Below, one piece after another: positions 1-13,020 of a DNA stretch of 64,000 nt. Made by a program: the position numbers and the translations under genes. The notes beneath the pieces are model-generated. The model was not told the origin of the DNA. It saw nothing but the letters and a program-made list of their open reading frames with translations, and did not search any database. The stretch spans positions 2,279,001 to 2,343,000 of the forward strand of contig NZ_JACGXA010000001.1 in NCBI RefSeq assembly GCF_014138045.1, written 5' to 3'. Positions within the stretch are counted from its first letter, which is position 1. The number at the start of each line of letters is the position of its first letter. This stretch comes from Nocardioides ginsengisegetis. Lineage in GTDB: Bacteria; Actinomycetota; Actinomycetes; Propionibacteriales; Nocardioidaceae.

Positions 1-2843
<2,843 letters not shown>

Positions 2844-3044
2844 CGTCGCGTGGGGCTCCTCGAGGTCGTCTGGTGGTGCGTGTGGTGGCGCGTGTGGTGG
2901 CGCGTTGGGGCGTGCAGCATCGGCCACGGCCGGAGGCATGGCGGCGATCCTGGGGGAAGGACGTCAGCCTACGCGAACCGTTGGGACGATGGTGGCACCC
3001 ACCGCCGACAGTCCCGGAGCGCCGCGGCAGTTGCGCCGACTCGG

Positions 3045-3749
3045 TCAGTCTCGGGCGGAGTCGAGGCTCTCGGTGATGATCGTGGACACGATCCGCGCGA
3101 GGCGGTCGGGGCCGAGGGCGGGGGCGCGCAGTGCCAGGGCCTCGGCGATCGCGCGCTCGCGTGCGGGGTCGCGGCCGGGCTCGGGCTTGTGGGGCTGGAC
3201 GGCCCGGGTCAGGGCGGCGCGGCGGGCGAGGAGGTCGCCGAGCTGCTCGTCCACCTCGTCGATGAGGCCGCGGAAGAAGCTGAGGGGCTCCTCCCCCGGC
3301 CAGGCCATCTTGATGTCCGGCGACTTCTCCTCGTTGCCCTCGCCGTCGGTGCGCTCGAGGGCGACCAGGCCGCGGTGCTCGTAGAAGGCGCGAGCGGGGG
3401 TGTTGCTCTCGAAGACCCAGAGGCAGAAGCCGGCGGGGCGGAGGCCCTTGACCAGGTCGAGCAGCGCTCCCCCGACGCCGTGACCGGCGGCGTCGGGCAC
3501 GACGTACAGGTCGTCGAGCCAGGTGGCGGTGGCGCGGGCGTAGCCCACGGGGCGACCGTCGAGCTCGGCCAGCCAGACGTCCTGCTGGGAGAGGTCCCAG
3601 GACAGCACCCACCGGCGTACGTCGAGGTCGTCGTGGATGCCCGGCGGCATCGCGCCACTGCGCTCGGCACCGGCGCGGCTGGCCAGATTGACCGCGAGAA
3701 CGGCCTCGAGGTCCTCGACGCCGGCGGGACGCAGCTGCAGGTCAGTCAT
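3045..3749 (-). CDS. GNAT acetyltransferase - chorismate mutase (AroQ) fusion protein
   Basis: The protein has 234 residues and two domains. Residues 1 to about 150 form a GNAT acetyltransferase fold with an AAGHGVGGALLD acetyl-CoA loop. Residues about 155-234 match AroQ-type chorismate mutase, which converts chorismate to prephenate. Aligned by eye to E. coli chorismate mutase, the counterparts of Arg11, Arg28, Lys39, Asp48, Arg51, Glu52 and Ser84 are present (FFRGLIDEVD, LLARR, HK, RDPARE, ES). The counterpart of Gln88 appears to be Ala. The gene lies 10 bases downstream of the pseudouridine synthase gene with an SD-like GAGGG, so it is probably in the same transcript. What the acetyltransferase acts on cannot be told from sequence. 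Confidence 0.85.
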   Translation of the reverse strand: MTDLQLRPAGVEDLEAVLAVNLASRAGAERSGAMPPGIHDDLDVRRWVLSWDLSQQDVWLAELDGRPVGYARATATWLDDLYVVPDAAGHGVGGALLDLVKGLRPAGFCLWVFESNTPARAFYEHRGLVALERTDGEGNEEKSPDIKMAWPGEEPLSFFRGLIDEVDEQLGDLLARRAALTRAVQPHKPEPGRDPARERAIAEALALRAPALGPDRLARIVSTIITESLDSARD

Positions 3750-3759
3750 CAGCGGGCCC

Positions 3760-4698
3760 TCAGTGGGCGTCGCGGACGACCTCGAGGGCGTGCGCGAGGT
3801 CGTCGGGGTAGGTGGACTCGTACTCGACGTAGTCGCCGCTGTCGGGGTGCAGGAAGCCGAGGCGTACGGCGTGGAGCCACTGCCGCTCGAGGCCGACCCG
3901 GCGCGCGAGCGTGGGGTCGGCGCCGTAGGTGATGTCGCCGACGCAGGGGTGCTTGAGCGCCGACATGTGCACCCGGATCTGGTGGGTGCGGCCGGTCTCG
4001 AGGTGGATCTCCAGCAGCGAGGCGAAGCGGTGCGCCTCGAGGGTGGAGTAGTGCGTGACGCTGTGGCGCCCGTCGGCCATCACCGCGAACTTGTAGTCGT
4101 GCTTGGGATGCCGGCCGATGGGGGCGTCGACGGTGCCCTCGAACGGGTCGGGGTGGCCCTGCACCAGCGCGTGGTAGGTCTTGTCGACCGTGCGGTTGCG
4201 GAAGGCGTTCTTGAGCAGGGAGTAGCCGTGCTCGGACTTGGTGATCACCATGACGCCGGACGTGCCGACGTCGAGCCGCTGCACGATGCCCTGGCGCTCG
4301 GAGGCGCCACTGGTGGCGATCCGGAACCCGGCCGCGACCAGGTGGCCGACGACCGTCGGGCCGCTCCAGCCGGGCGAGGGGTGGACGGCGACGCCGACCG
4401 GCTTGTCGATCACCACGATGGAGTCGTCGTCGTGGATGATCTTGATGCCCTCGACGATCTGGGGGACGACCTCGAGCGGGTCGAGCAGCGACGGGATCGT
4501 GACATCGAGGGTGGCGCCCGGCATCACCCGGTCGCTCTTGCCGACGCCCGAGCCGTCGACCAGCACGTGGCCGCTGGCGATCAGCTCGGCCGCGCGCGTG
4601 CGCGACAGTCCGAACATCCGGGCCAGGGCGGCGTCGACACGCTCGCCCGCCAGGCCCTCGGGGACGGACAGGACCCGGTGGTCTGCTCCCGCGGTCAC
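3760..4698 (-). CDS. RluD-type 23S rRNA pseudouridine synthase
   Basis: The protein has 312 residues: an N-terminal S4 RNA-binding domain (roughly residues 10-80) and a RluA/RluD pseudouridine synthase domain. The catalytic motif reads [12 protein letters not shown], with the catalytic Asp present and Gln in place of the usual His of HRLD. The C-terminal HQIRVHMS motif is typical of the family. The likely role is conversion of uridines to pseudouridine in 23S rRNA. The start overlaps the lspA stop by 4 bases (ATGA), the lspA-rluD coupling common in actinobacteria and firmicutes. The exact target uridines are unknown. Confidence 0.93.
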   Translation of the reverse strand: MTAGADHRVLSVPEGLAGERVDAALARMFGLSRTRAAELIASGHVLVDGSGVGKSDRVMPGATLDVTIPSLLDPLEVVPQIVEGIKIIHDDDSIVVIDKPVGVAVHPSPGWSGPTVVGHLVAAGFRIATSGASERQGIVQRLDVGTSGVMVITKSEHGYSLLKNAFRNRTVDKTYHALVQGHPDPFEGTVDAPIGRHPKHDYKFAVMADGRHSVTHYSTLEAHRFASLLEIHLETGRTHQIRVHMSALKHPCVGDITYGADPTLARRVGLERQWLHAVRLGFLHPDSGDYVEYESTYPDDLAHALEVVRDAH

Positions 4699-5288
4699 TC
4701 CCCCGGCTCCTGCGAGGACTCGTGGCCGGACTCAGGGGACGTGCGGGTGCCGTTGATCCGGATCCCGCGGAAGGCCTGCAGCAGGATCAGCCCGGCGGCG
4801 ACGTTGATGCACATGTCGGCGACGTTGAAGACCGGCCAGTGCGGGAGCATCAGGAAGTCGATGACGTGGCCGCGCAGCGGGCCCGGCGACCGGAAGATCC
4901 GGTCGGTCAGGTTGCCCGAGACCCCGGCGAGCAGCAGGCCCAGCGCGATCGCCCAGCCGACGCTGCCGACCTTGCGGGAGAGCGCCAGCACGACGAGGAC
5001 CGCCACGATCGCCACGCACGTCAGCGCGACGGTGTAGCTGGTGCCGGTGCTGAACGCGGCCCCGGGGTTGCGGGTCAGGTGCAGGACCAGCAGGTTGCCC
5101 ACCACGGGGACGTCGGGGTGGCCGGTCAGCTTGTCGACGGCGAGCAGCTTGCTGCCCAGGTCGAGGGCGTACGCCGCGAGTGCGACGAACGCGAACAGCC
5201 CGGTCAGGCGCGCACCGGGACCGGTGCTGCTGGACGGGTGGGGGGTGGTGGTGGCGTCGCTCAGCGACGTTCCTCGCGCTGCTTGCAT
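4695..5288 (-). CDS. lspA: Lipoprotein signal peptidase (signal peptidase II)
   Basis: This membrane aspartic protease removes the signal peptide from prolipoproteins after lipid attachment. It has 197 residues with four hydrophobic segments. The family motifs are visible: [14 protein letters not shown] (first catalytic Asp) and [10 protein letters not shown] (second catalytic Asp). The ATG at 5288 lies inside the end of the upstream TraR-type gene and lacks an SD. A CTG at 5264, just after GAGGAACGTCG and overlapping the upstream stop codon, is a plausible alternative start and would give translational coupling. The 3' end overlaps the pseudouridine synthase start by 4 bases. Confidence 0.93.
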   Translation of the reverse strand: MQAARGTSLSDATTTPHPSSSTGPGARLTGLFAFVALAAYALDLGSKLLAVDKLTGHPDVPVVGNLLVLHLTRNPGAAFSTGTSYTVALTCVAIVAVLVVLALSRKVGSVGWAIALGLLLAGVSGNLTDRIFRSPGPLRGHVIDFLMLPHWPVFNVADMCINVAAGLILLQAFRGIRINGTRTSPESGHESSQEPGE

Positions 5289-6100
5289 GTCATGCACAGT
5301 GTGGCACGCGGGAAGGCCATGAGCCGCATCTTGCCGATAGGGTTGCCACACGACTCGCACACGCCGTAGGTGCCGTCCTCGATGCGCTGCAGGGCCCGCT
5401 CGATCTGGGCCAGCTTGTCGCGCTCGTTGCTCAGCACGGTCAGCTCGTGGTCGCGCTCGAAGCTGGTCGCGCCCATGTCGGCCTGGTCGTGGCCGGCGCC
5501 GTCGCCGGCGTCGCGCATGAGACCGGTCAGCTCCGACTCCTGCTTCTCGATCAGGCCGGCGCTGTGGGTCTGCTGCTCGTGGAGCTCGTCGAGGACCTCC
5601 TTGAGCTCGGCCTTCGTCCAGGCGCCTTCGCCCTCCTTGACCACCAGTGCACTCATCGGGGCCTTCCTGGTCGACGCCTTGGCCGCTGCGGCCTTCGTGG
5701 GAGCAGTCTTCTTGGCCGCAGCCGCCTTGGTGGCGGGGGCCTTCTTCGCGGGAGCGGCCTTCTTGGCCGGTGCGGCCTTCTTGGCGGCCGGTGCAGCCTT
5801 CTTGGCGGGAGCGGCCTTCTTGGCGGCCGGTGCAGCCTTCTTGACCGGGGCGGCCTTCTTCGCGGCCGGCGCAGCCTTCTTGGCCGGAGCCGCCTTCTTC
5901 GCGGCCGGCGCTGCCTTCTTGACCGGGGCTGCCTTCTTGACCGGGGCTGCCTTCTTGGCGGCGGGCGGAGCCTTCTTGGCGGGGGCCTTCTTGGCCGGTG
6001 CGGCCGGAGCCTCGGCGGTCTTGGCGGAGCGTCGCGAGATCACCTTGCGGGCGGCCTTGGCGGCCTGGCCGGCGAGCGACGTACGAGTGGTGCTTGCCAT
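5261..6100 (-). CDS. TraR/DksA-type zinc-finger protein with histone H1-like Lys/Ala/Pro N-terminus
   Basis: The protein has 279 residues in two very different parts. Residues 1 to about 150 are a basic, low-complexity run of KKAAPA/KKAAPV-type repeats, like the tails of actinobacterial histone-like proteins. The last 125 residues are a DksA/TraR fold: a coiled-coil region followed by a four-cysteine zinc finger (CESC, then CMTC). Known DksA proteins bind the RNA polymerase secondary channel. I infer that the tail adds nucleic-acid binding. The gene sits between divIVA and lspA, a common position in Nocardioides-type genomes. The repeats make the DNA prone to length change. GGAGG lies 12 bases upstream of the chosen ATG. 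Confidence 0.85.
   Translation of the reverse strand: MASTTRTSLAGQAAKAARKVISRRSAKTAEAPAAPAKKAPAKKAPPAAKKAAPVKKAAPVKKAAPAAKKAAPAKKAAPAAKKAAPVKKAAPAAKKAAPAKKAAPAAKKAAPAKKAAPAKKAPATKAAAAKKTAPTKAAAAKASTRKAPMSALVVKEGEGAWTKAELKEVLDELHEQQTHSAGLIEKQESELTGLMRDAGDGAGHDQADMGATSFERDHELTVLSNERDKLAQIERALQRIEDGTYGVCESCGNPIGKMRLMAFPRATLCMTCKQREERR
5715..5990. repeat. Tandem degenerate repeat encoding KKAAPA units
   Basis: A run of near-identical 15-24 base units (GCCTTCTTGGC, GCGGCC, GGTGCA variants) encodes the Lys-Lys-Ala-Ala-Pro repeats of the TraR-type protein. Units remain in frame, so length variation would change the tail without breaking the gene. Confidence 0.85.
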
Positions 6101-6289
6101 GGGAACTCAAGGCCTCCTCGGGCCGGGCCACGTGTGGCGGGAGCCACAGTGTGGAGGGAGGGTAGCGCTCGCGGGGAGCGTCTCAAAGTCGGCACACCGT
6201 GCGCGACACGCCGAGAGACACCGAACGGCCGACCCCGGTGGGGCCGGCCGTGCCGGTGATCGTGTCGTGCGTCCTCCGGAGAGGGACGC

Positions 6290-7045
6290 TCAGCCCTCGT
6301 CCTCGCCGAGGATCGAACGCAGGCGCTTGGGCGCGTGCTGCTCGTCGCTCGAGGGGGCGGCGGTCTCGGAGGAGCCGTTGAGCGCCTCCAGCTGCTGGCT
6401 GAAGTAGCTCTTCAGGCGGGAGCGGTACTCGCGCTCGAAGGAGCGGAGGTTCTCCACCTCGGCGGAGAGCTTGTCGCGCTCCTTCTCCAGGTCGCCGAAC
6501 ATCTGCTGGCGGCGCTCCGCGGTCTCGCTGTCGAGCATCTGCGAACGGGTGCGGGCGTCGGCCTCGAGACGGTCGGCCTTGTTCTTGGACTCGGCCTCCA
6601 GGCGCTCGGCCTTGGTGCGGGCCTCGCCGACGATCTTGTCGGCGTCGTTCTTGGCCTCCTCGACGAGCTCGTCCGCGTTGCGCGTGGCGATCTCGAGCAG
6701 GCGGGCCGCGGCGTTGGACGCCTGCGGGACCGTCTCGACACGGATCGTCTCCACGGGGCTCGCTGCGACGACGGGGGCCGGCACCGGGGCGGGGACCGGC
6801 TCGGGAGCCTTGGTCTCGACCTTCGCGGGCTCGGGTGCCTTCTCGGTGACGACCGGGGCACCACCCTGGGCCGAGGACAACTTCGACCTGAGGTCGTCGT
6901 TCTCCTTCGTGAGCCGCGCCAGCTCGGCCTCCACCTCATCGAGGAACTGGTCGACCTCCCCCATGTCGTAGCCCTCGCGGAGCCGGACCGGAGTAAAGCG
7001 CTTGTTGCTCACGTCCTCAGGCGTCAGCGGCATGACCTCACCCAT
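6290..7045 (-). CDS. divIVA: DivIVA/Wag31 polar growth and division protein
   Basis: This coiled-coil scaffold marks cell poles and septa and directs wall growth in actinobacteria. It has 251 residues. The N-terminal DivIVA motif (LTPEDVSNKRFTPVRLREGYD, split here by the 20-residue limit) covers roughly residues 6-27 and is followed by GEVDQFLDEVEAEL. A Pro/Val-rich linker (about residues 75-105) leads into a long charged coiled coil rich in Glu, Ala and Lys. The ATG at 7033 (MPLTPEDV) is the start usual in the family; the ATG at 7045 adds four residues. No strong SD precedes either. The gene lies downstream of ftsZ, sepF and yggT, as in Mycobacterium wag31. Confidence 0.93.
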   Translation of the reverse strand: MGEVMPLTPEDVSNKRFTPVRLREGYDMGEVDQFLDEVEAELARLTKENDDLRSKLSSAQGGAPVVTEKAPEPAKVETKAPEPVPAPVPAPVVAASPVETIRVETVPQASNAAARLLEIATRNADELVEEAKNDADKIVGEARTKAERLEAESKNKADRLEADARTRSQMLDSETAERRQQMFGDLEKERDKLSAEVENLRSFEREYRSRLKSYFSQQLEALNGSSETAAPSSDEQHAPKRLRSILGEDEG

Positions 7046-7142
7046 TCAATAGATCGTCAAAAGTTACTGTCGGTCGAACAATAGCGCCTGCCCAGAGGCA
7101 GGGGTTACTCACGGCGTCACCCGCGCGCCGCACGGCCGGGGC

Positions 7143-7436
7143 TCACGTGAAGAAGATCTCCCGGTTGATCCGGAGCAGCACGTAGGCGCTGATCATCACG
7201 ATCAGGAAGCTCAGGTCGAGCGCCACGCTGCCCAGCCGGAGCGGCGGGATGACCCGGCGCAACGCCTTGATCGGCGGGTCCGTGAGGGAGTAGACGACCT
7301 CCAGGATCACCAGCAGCGGCCCGGTCGGCGACCAGGACCGGGCGAAGACCTGGACCCAGTCCACGACGAACCGGACCCAGAGCAGGGCAATGAAGAACCA
7401 CAGCAGGCCCTCGATGACCTGCCCCACGACGTGCAA
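7143..7436 (-). CDS. YggT family membrane protein
   Basis: This is a 97-residue integral membrane protein with two hydrophobic regions (VIEGLLWFFIALLWVRFVVDW and a C-terminal segment near the end). Between them is the family's conserved loop around SLTDPPIKALRRVIPPLRLG. YggT proteins sit beside sepF and divIVA in actinobacteria; some relatives have been linked to division or osmotic stress, but the role is unsettled. I chose the TTG at 7436 because AGGA lies 6 bases upstream, immediately after the sepF stop. A GTG at 7427 is the alternative. Confidence 0.85.
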   Translation of the reverse strand: MHVVGQVIEGLLWFFIALLWVRFVVDWVQVFARSWSPTGPLLVILEVVYSLTDPPIKALRRVIPPLRLGSVALDLSFLIVMISAYVLLRINREIFFT

Positions 7437-7444
7437 GAGGATTC

Positions 7445-7936
7445 CTAGCTCTGGTTGAAGAAGCCGCCCTCGGCGATCCGCTGCTTGTCCTCGGCGGCGA
7501 CCGTGACATTGGGCGGGGAGAGCAGGAAGACCTTGTTGGTCACGCGCTCGATCGTGCCACGCGTGGCAAAGACCAGACCGGCCGCGAAGTCGACCAGGCG
7601 CTTGGCGTCGTTGTCGTCCATCTCGGAGAGGTTCATGATCACCGGGACGCCGTCGCGGAAGTTCTCGCCCACCGTGCGCGCCTCGTTGTAGGTGCGCGGG
7701 TGCAGCGTCGTGATGCGGGACAACTCGGCAACCACTCCCGTGGGGGCGGGCGTCGGGCGACGACGCTCGGACAGGTCGGACACGGGGGCGGGACGGGGCT
7801 CGCGGGCCTTGGCGGCACGCGCCGGCGCCACGGTGGGCACGTCCTGCGTCTCGTACTCGTCGTACTCGTTGTCGTACCGGCCGGTGTCCTCGAGCAGTCC
7901 GAGGTACTCGCCGATCTTGCGCATCGAGCCGCTCAT
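7445..7936 (-). CDS. sepF: Cell division protein SepF
   Basis: SepF is the membrane anchor and bundler of FtsZ in Gram-positive bacteria and is essential in actinobacteria lacking FtsA. The protein has 163 residues. The N-terminal [14 protein letters not shown] resembles the amphipathic membrane-targeting helix, then comes an acidic, Arg/Pro-rich linker, then the SepF core (about residues 75-155) with [14 protein letters not shown] and [18 protein letters not shown]. The ATG at 7936 is chosen because GGAGG stands 8-9 bases upstream; longer readings start in the leader. No FtsA gene occurs in the window, consistent with SepF tethering the ring. Confidence 0.95.
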   Translation of the reverse strand: MSGSMRKIGEYLGLLEDTGRYDNEYDEYETQDVPTVAPARAAKAREPRPAPVSDLSERRRPTPAPTGVVAELSRITTLHPRTYNEARTVGENFRDGVPVIMNLSEMDDNDAKRLVDFAAGLVFATRGTIERVTNKVFLLSPPNVTVAAEDKQRIAEGGFFNQS

Positions 7937-7996
7937 GAGTGTGATCCTCCGGTGGTGACGCACCCCTGGTGAGGGTGCTGATCTGGTGTGTTGACC

Positions 7997-8689
7997 CTAC
8001 TTGACACGCGGCCTCGAACCGAGGATCGCGCTGCCGACACGCACGTGTGTCGCACCGTGCCGGACGGCGTGCTCGAGGTCGCCGCTCATCCCCGCGGAGA
8101 GCCAGTCCGCGCGGGGGTGGTCGGCGAGGAACCCGGCACGGATGGCGGACAGCCGGGCGAAGGCCCGGGCGGGGTCCTCGCCGAGCGGCGCCACGGCCAT
8201 CAGCCCGCGCAGCTCGAGCGTCTCCTCCTCCTCGACCCGCGCCGCGAGCGCGGGCAACAGGTCGGCGTCGCAGCCCGAGCGCCCGTCGGCGTCCGGCGGG
8301 TCCAGGCTGACCTGGAGGAGCACCTGGAGCGGGTGGGACTGCGCGCCGCGCGCGAGCGGCCCGACGAGCTTGACCCGGTCGACGGACTCCACCACGCGGG
8401 CCCAGTCGGCGACCGCGGCGGCCTTGTTGCTCTGGAGCCCGCCGATGAAGTGCCAGCGCAGCCCGAGGTCGGCGCACTCGGCGGCCTTCTCCTGGGCCTC
8501 CTGGTGGCGGTTCTCCCCCACGTCGGTGACCCCCAGCTCCGCCAGGAGGCGTACGTCGCCCGCCGGGAAGAACTTCGTCACGACGACGAGCTGGACCGCG
8601 GCCGGGTCGCGGCCGGCGTCGGTCGCCGCCCGGTCGATCCGCTCGCGGACGGAGGCGAGGCCGGCGGCGATCTCGTCGCGGCGGCTCAT
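7997..8689 (-). CDS. YggS/PROSC family PLP homeostasis protein
   Basis: The protein has 230 residues and resembles an alanine-racemase N-terminal barrel. The PLP-lysine motif is visible as VVVTKFFPAGDV, and later family motifs include HFIGGLQSNK and GLMAVAPL. Family members bind pyridoxal phosphate and buffer its level rather than catalyse a racemase reaction. The ATG at 8689 overlaps the pgeF stop codon (ATGA), so the two are translationally coupled; a GTG at 8698 would add three residues. It is a standard member of the ftsZ-pgeF-yggS-sepF block. Confidence 0.93.
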   Translation of the reverse strand: MSRRDEIAAGLASVRERIDRAATDAGRDPAAVQLVVVTKFFPAGDVRLLAELGVTDVGENRHQEAQEKAAECADLGLRWHFIGGLQSNKAAAVADWARVVESVDRVKLVGPLARGAQSHPLQVLLQVSLDPPDADGRSGCDADLLPALAARVEEEETLELRGLMAVAPLGEDPARAFARLSAIRAGFLADHPRADWLSAGMSGDLEHAVRHGATHVRVGSAILGSRPRVK

Positions 8690-9372
8690 GACATCCACAC
8701 GAGGCCGGCGAACCGGCCGGCGTCGGCGCCGTCGCGCCGGTAGGAGTGCAGCCCGGCGTCCTCGCGCGTGCAGCGCCCCACCTCGGTGACGCGGACGCCG
8801 GCCGCGACGAGCTGGGACCGGACGCCGGCGCCGAGGTCGAGCGAGGGCGTGCCCCAGGTGGTCTGCGCCCAGGTCGAGGGGACGAGCGCGGCGACCTCGG
8901 TGCGGAGCGCGTCGGGGACCTCGTAGCAGCCGCCGCAGACGTGCGGGCCGATCCAGCCGACGATGGCGGTGGCGCCGGCGTCGCGCATCCGGTCGACCGC
9001 GTGGCCCACGACGTCGAGGGCGACGCCCTGCCGGCCGGCGTGCACGGCGCCGATGACGCCGGCACCGGGGTCGGCGAGGAGGACCGGGACGCAGTCGGCG
9101 ACCCGGATCATCAGCCCGACGCCGCGGGTGGCCGTGACCAGCGCGTCGCCGGTGGGGACGTCCTCCAGCGGCGGAGGCCCTGGCTCGTCGACCGGGACCA
9201 CGTCGGCGCCGTGGACCTGGTGGAGCCGGGCGAACCGGACACCGCAGGCCTCCTCGACCCGGGGCAGCTCGGTGGCGAGGCCGGGCCGGAGCTCCTGCAG
9301 GTCGACGGTGGAGTCCGTGAAGGCGACGTCCACGTGGACGTCGCCCTCACAGGAGTCGCGGTAGGAGAACAC
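8686..9372 (-). CDS. pgeF: Peptidoglycan editing factor / YfiH (laccase-domain) protein
   Basis: The protein has 228 residues of the DUF152/YfiH family. The family's metal-site residues are all visible: LHQVHGADV (His51 and His54), VADCVPVL (Cys94) and AVHAGRQG (His111). In E. coli PgeF removes misincorporated serine from muropeptide precursors; other members have purine nucleoside phosphorylase or adenosine deaminase activity. Here the location directly after ftsZ and beside wall genes fits a peptidoglycan role. The GTG start lies 4 bases after the ftsZ stop. The gene couples to yggS by a 4-base overlap. Confidence 0.9.
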   Translation of the reverse strand: MFSYRDSCEGDVHVDVAFTDSTVDLQELRPGLATELPRVEEACGVRFARLHQVHGADVVPVDEPGPPPLEDVPTGDALVTATRGVGLMIRVADCVPVLLADPGAGVIGAVHAGRQGVALDVVGHAVDRMRDAGATAIVGWIGPHVCGGCYEVPDALRTEVAALVPSTWAQTTWGTPSLDLGAGVRSQLVAAGVRVTEVGRCTREDAGLHSYRRDGADAGRFAGLVWMS

Positions 9373-9376
9373 GTGC

Positions 9377-10621
9377 CTACTTCAGGAAGTCGGGCACGTC
9401 CAGGTCGTCGTCGTCGAACTGGACCTGGCGGGGCTGCTGACGCGGCGGCTGGGCGGCCGGCTCGGTGCGCGGCGTGGACGGGTGGAACGTGGGGGCAGCC
9501 GGGGCGGCAGGAGCGGACGCCGTCGACGGGGCCGGTCGGGAGGCGGCCCCGGCGGGGACGCGCTCCTCGGGGCGACGCGTGGCCAGCTGCTGGGCAGCGG
9601 CCCGGGTCTCCTCCTGGGTCTGCTGCGGCTTGGGCTCGCGCCGCAGGACCGTGCCCTCGTCGCGCTTCTTGGGCTGGCCGCCGTCGAAGCCGGCGGCGAT
9701 GACGGTCACGCGGACCTCGTCGCCGAGCGCGTCGTCGATGGTGGCGCCGAAGATGATGTTGGCCTCGGGGTGCGCGGCCTGGGCGACCAGCGCGGCGGCC
9801 TCGTTGATCTCGAACAGGCCGAGGTCGGAGCCACCGGCGATCGAGAGCAGCACGCCGTAGGCGCCGTCGATGGAGGCCTCGAGCAGCGGGCTGGACACGG
9901 CCATCTCGGCGGCGGCGACCGCGCGGTCCTCGCCGCGGGCCGAGCCGATGCCCATGAGGGCCGAGCCGGCGTTGGCCATGACGGACTTCACGTCGGCGAA
10001 GTCGAGGTTGATCAGGCCGGGGGTGGTGATCAGGTCGGTGATGCCCGAGACACCCTGCAGCAGCACCTGGTCGGCCTGCTTGAAGGCGTCGAGGACCGAG
10101 ACGCTGCGGTCGCTGATCGACAGGAGCCGGTCGTTGGGGATCACGATGAGGGTGTCGACCTCGTCGCGCAGCTGGGAGATCCCCTCCTCGGCGGAGTTGG
10201 CGCGGCGGCGACCCTCGAAGGCGAAGGGGCGGGTCACGACGCCGATCGTCAGGGCCCCGAGCGAGCGGGCGATGCGGGCCACGACGGGCGCGCCGCCGGT
10301 GCCGGTGCCGCCACCCTCGCCGGCGGTCACGAAGACCATGTCGGCGCCCTTGATGACCTCTTCGATCTCGTCGGCGTGGTCCTCGGCGGCCCGGGCCCCG
10401 ACCTCGGGGTTGGCGCCGGCGCCCAGGCCGCGGGTGAGCTCGCGGCCGATGTCGAGCTTGACGTCCGCGTCGGACATGAGGAGGGCCTGCGCGTCGGTGT
10501 TGATCGCGATGAACTCGACGCCCTTGAGCCCGACCTCGATCATCCGGTTGACGGCGTTGACACCACCACCACCGATGCCCACGACCTTGATGATGGCCAG
10601 GTAGTTCTGTGCTGCTGCCAC
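9377..10621 (-). CDS. ftsZ: Cell division GTPase FtsZ
   Basis: FtsZ is the tubulin-like GTPase that forms the division ring. The protein has 414 residues. GTP-binding elements are clear: [13 protein letters not shown] at the N-terminus, the tubulin signature [11 protein letters not shown] around residue 105, and the T7 loop with [12 protein letters not shown] disordered Pro/Ala/Gln-rich linker (about residues 320-400) precedes a conserved acidic C-terminal peptide, [12 protein letters not shown], which in other bacteria binds SepF and FtsW. GTG is the start. The gene is preceded by a 214-base gap with promoter and palindrome signals. Confidence 0.98.
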   Translation of the reverse strand: MAAAQNYLAIIKVVGIGGGGVNAVNRMIEVGLKGVEFIAINTDAQALLMSDADVKLDIGRELTRGLGAGANPEVGARAAEDHADEIEEVIKGADMVFVTAGEGGGTGTGGAPVVARIARSLGALTIGVVTRPFAFEGRRRANSAEEGISQLRDEVDTLIVIPNDRLLSISDRSVSVLDAFKQADQVLLQGVSGITDLITTPGLINLDFADVKSVMANAGSALMGIGSARGEDRAVAAAEMAVSSPLLEASIDGAYGVLLSIAGGSDLGLFEINEAAALVAQAAHPEANIIFGATIDDALGDEVRVTVIAAGFDGGQPKKRDEGTVLRREPKPQQTQEETRAAAQQLATRRPEERVPAGAASRPAPSTASAPAAPAAPTFHPSTPRTEPAAQPPRQQPRQVQFDDDDLDVPDFLK

Positions 10622-10688
10622 GGGCTTTCGCCTCTCGCTGATCGTGTCCGGGACCCGGACGGAATGTCTGTGCTGGAGTTGAACTCTT

Positions 10689-10719
10689 ACCCTCAGGCTG
10701 AGGGTTATAGTTATGTCAA
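10689..10719 (-). promoter_or_regulatory. Palindrome and -35-like element in the ftsZ leader
   Basis: Reading toward ftsZ, a consensus TTGACA (10714-10719) is followed by TAACTATAAC and then a perfect palindrome ACCCTCAG-C-CTGAGGGT (10689-10705). The site lies about 70-100 bases upstream of the ftsZ GTG, in the only long gap between ftsQ and ftsZ. Its AT-rich core stands out from the surroundings. It is probably a promoter plus an mRNA hairpin or a protein-binding site. Confidence 0.5.
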
Positions 10720-10835
10720 CCTCGCCGTGGTCACGAGAGTAGGCAGCCGGCTGCGCGGATCGACGCAGACACGCCGCGTGTCTCGGCTTCTTGCGACTTT
10801 TCCCTGCCGTGGCAGGGCTGGGGCCCCGTCCGGCC

Positions 10836-11595
10836 TCAGGGAGCGGGCGTGCCCGCGGTGGTCGGCTGGCCGGGGACGGAGACGTCGTACGTCCGCGCGG
10901 GGTGCTGCAGCAGGGCGCTGAGGACCTCCGCCTTCTGGGCGGACTCGTCCGCGCTCCCCCACACGACCTCGCGGCCGTCGCGGAGGACCAGCTTGATCTG
11001 GTCGACCGTCTCGACCTCGACGTGGTCGACGATGCCGGCGATGTCCGAGGGCAGCGCCGAGATCACGCGCGCGGCCTCCTGCAGCGCGTCGCTGCGGGTG
11101 TCGGCACTGGTGCGCACGTGGGGCAGTCCGGGTGGCGCGGTGGCGTAGTCGCGGAAGACGACGCCGTCCTCGTCCATGCCCCGGATCCGGCCACCGATCT
11201 CCACGACCGCGACCGCGACCCGCTCCTCGACGGTGATCTTCACCTGGTCGGGCCACTCGCGGGTGACGTCGGCGGACTTCACGACGGCGAGCGCCTCCAC
11301 CCGACGGCGTACGGCGTCCAGGTCGACGCGGGCGAGCGGCTCGCCGGTGGGGACGGCGGCCGCGTCGCGGACCTGGCCGGCGCGGACGGTCGTCGCGCCG
11401 GTGACGTCGACACCCCGGACGGCCAGCAGCGAGGAGAAGAACACCGCCCACAGCCCGCCGACGACGACCAGCAGGACGAGCACGAACGCCAGGACCGGCT
11501 TCCAGGTCAGCCAGCGGCGCGCCCACTGCCGGCGCGCGAAGCGCTTGCGGCTGCGGATCGTGGTCCGGTCGACCGAGGGCTCGGTCGGGGCGGGG

Positions 11596-11603
<8 letters not shown>
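10836..11603 (-). CDS. ftsQ: Cell division protein FtsQ
   Basis: FtsQ is a bitopic membrane protein that bridges the Z-ring and septal wall synthases. The protein has 255 residues: a basic cytoplasmic N-terminus (about 35 residues), one transmembrane helix ([20 protein letters not shown]), a POTRA domain beginning at [12 protein letters not shown], and an FtsQ/DivIB beta domain. The start overlaps the murC end by 8 bases. A gap of about 214 bases follows before ftsZ. Confidence 0.93.

Positions 11604-13016
<1,413 letters not shown>

Positions 13017-13020
<4 letters not shown>

Noticed and set aside
2844..2939. dnaE N-terminal extension from the ATG at 2939
   Set aside because: The codons have many A/T third positions (mostly CCA for Pro), unlike dnaE itself, so this looks like a leader. 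The AGGA before 2939 keeps it possible.
4695..6131. lspA read as a 478-residue protein from an upstream start
   Set aside because: The extra N-terminus is the TraR-type gene repeat read in another frame; LspA proteins are about 160-200 residues.
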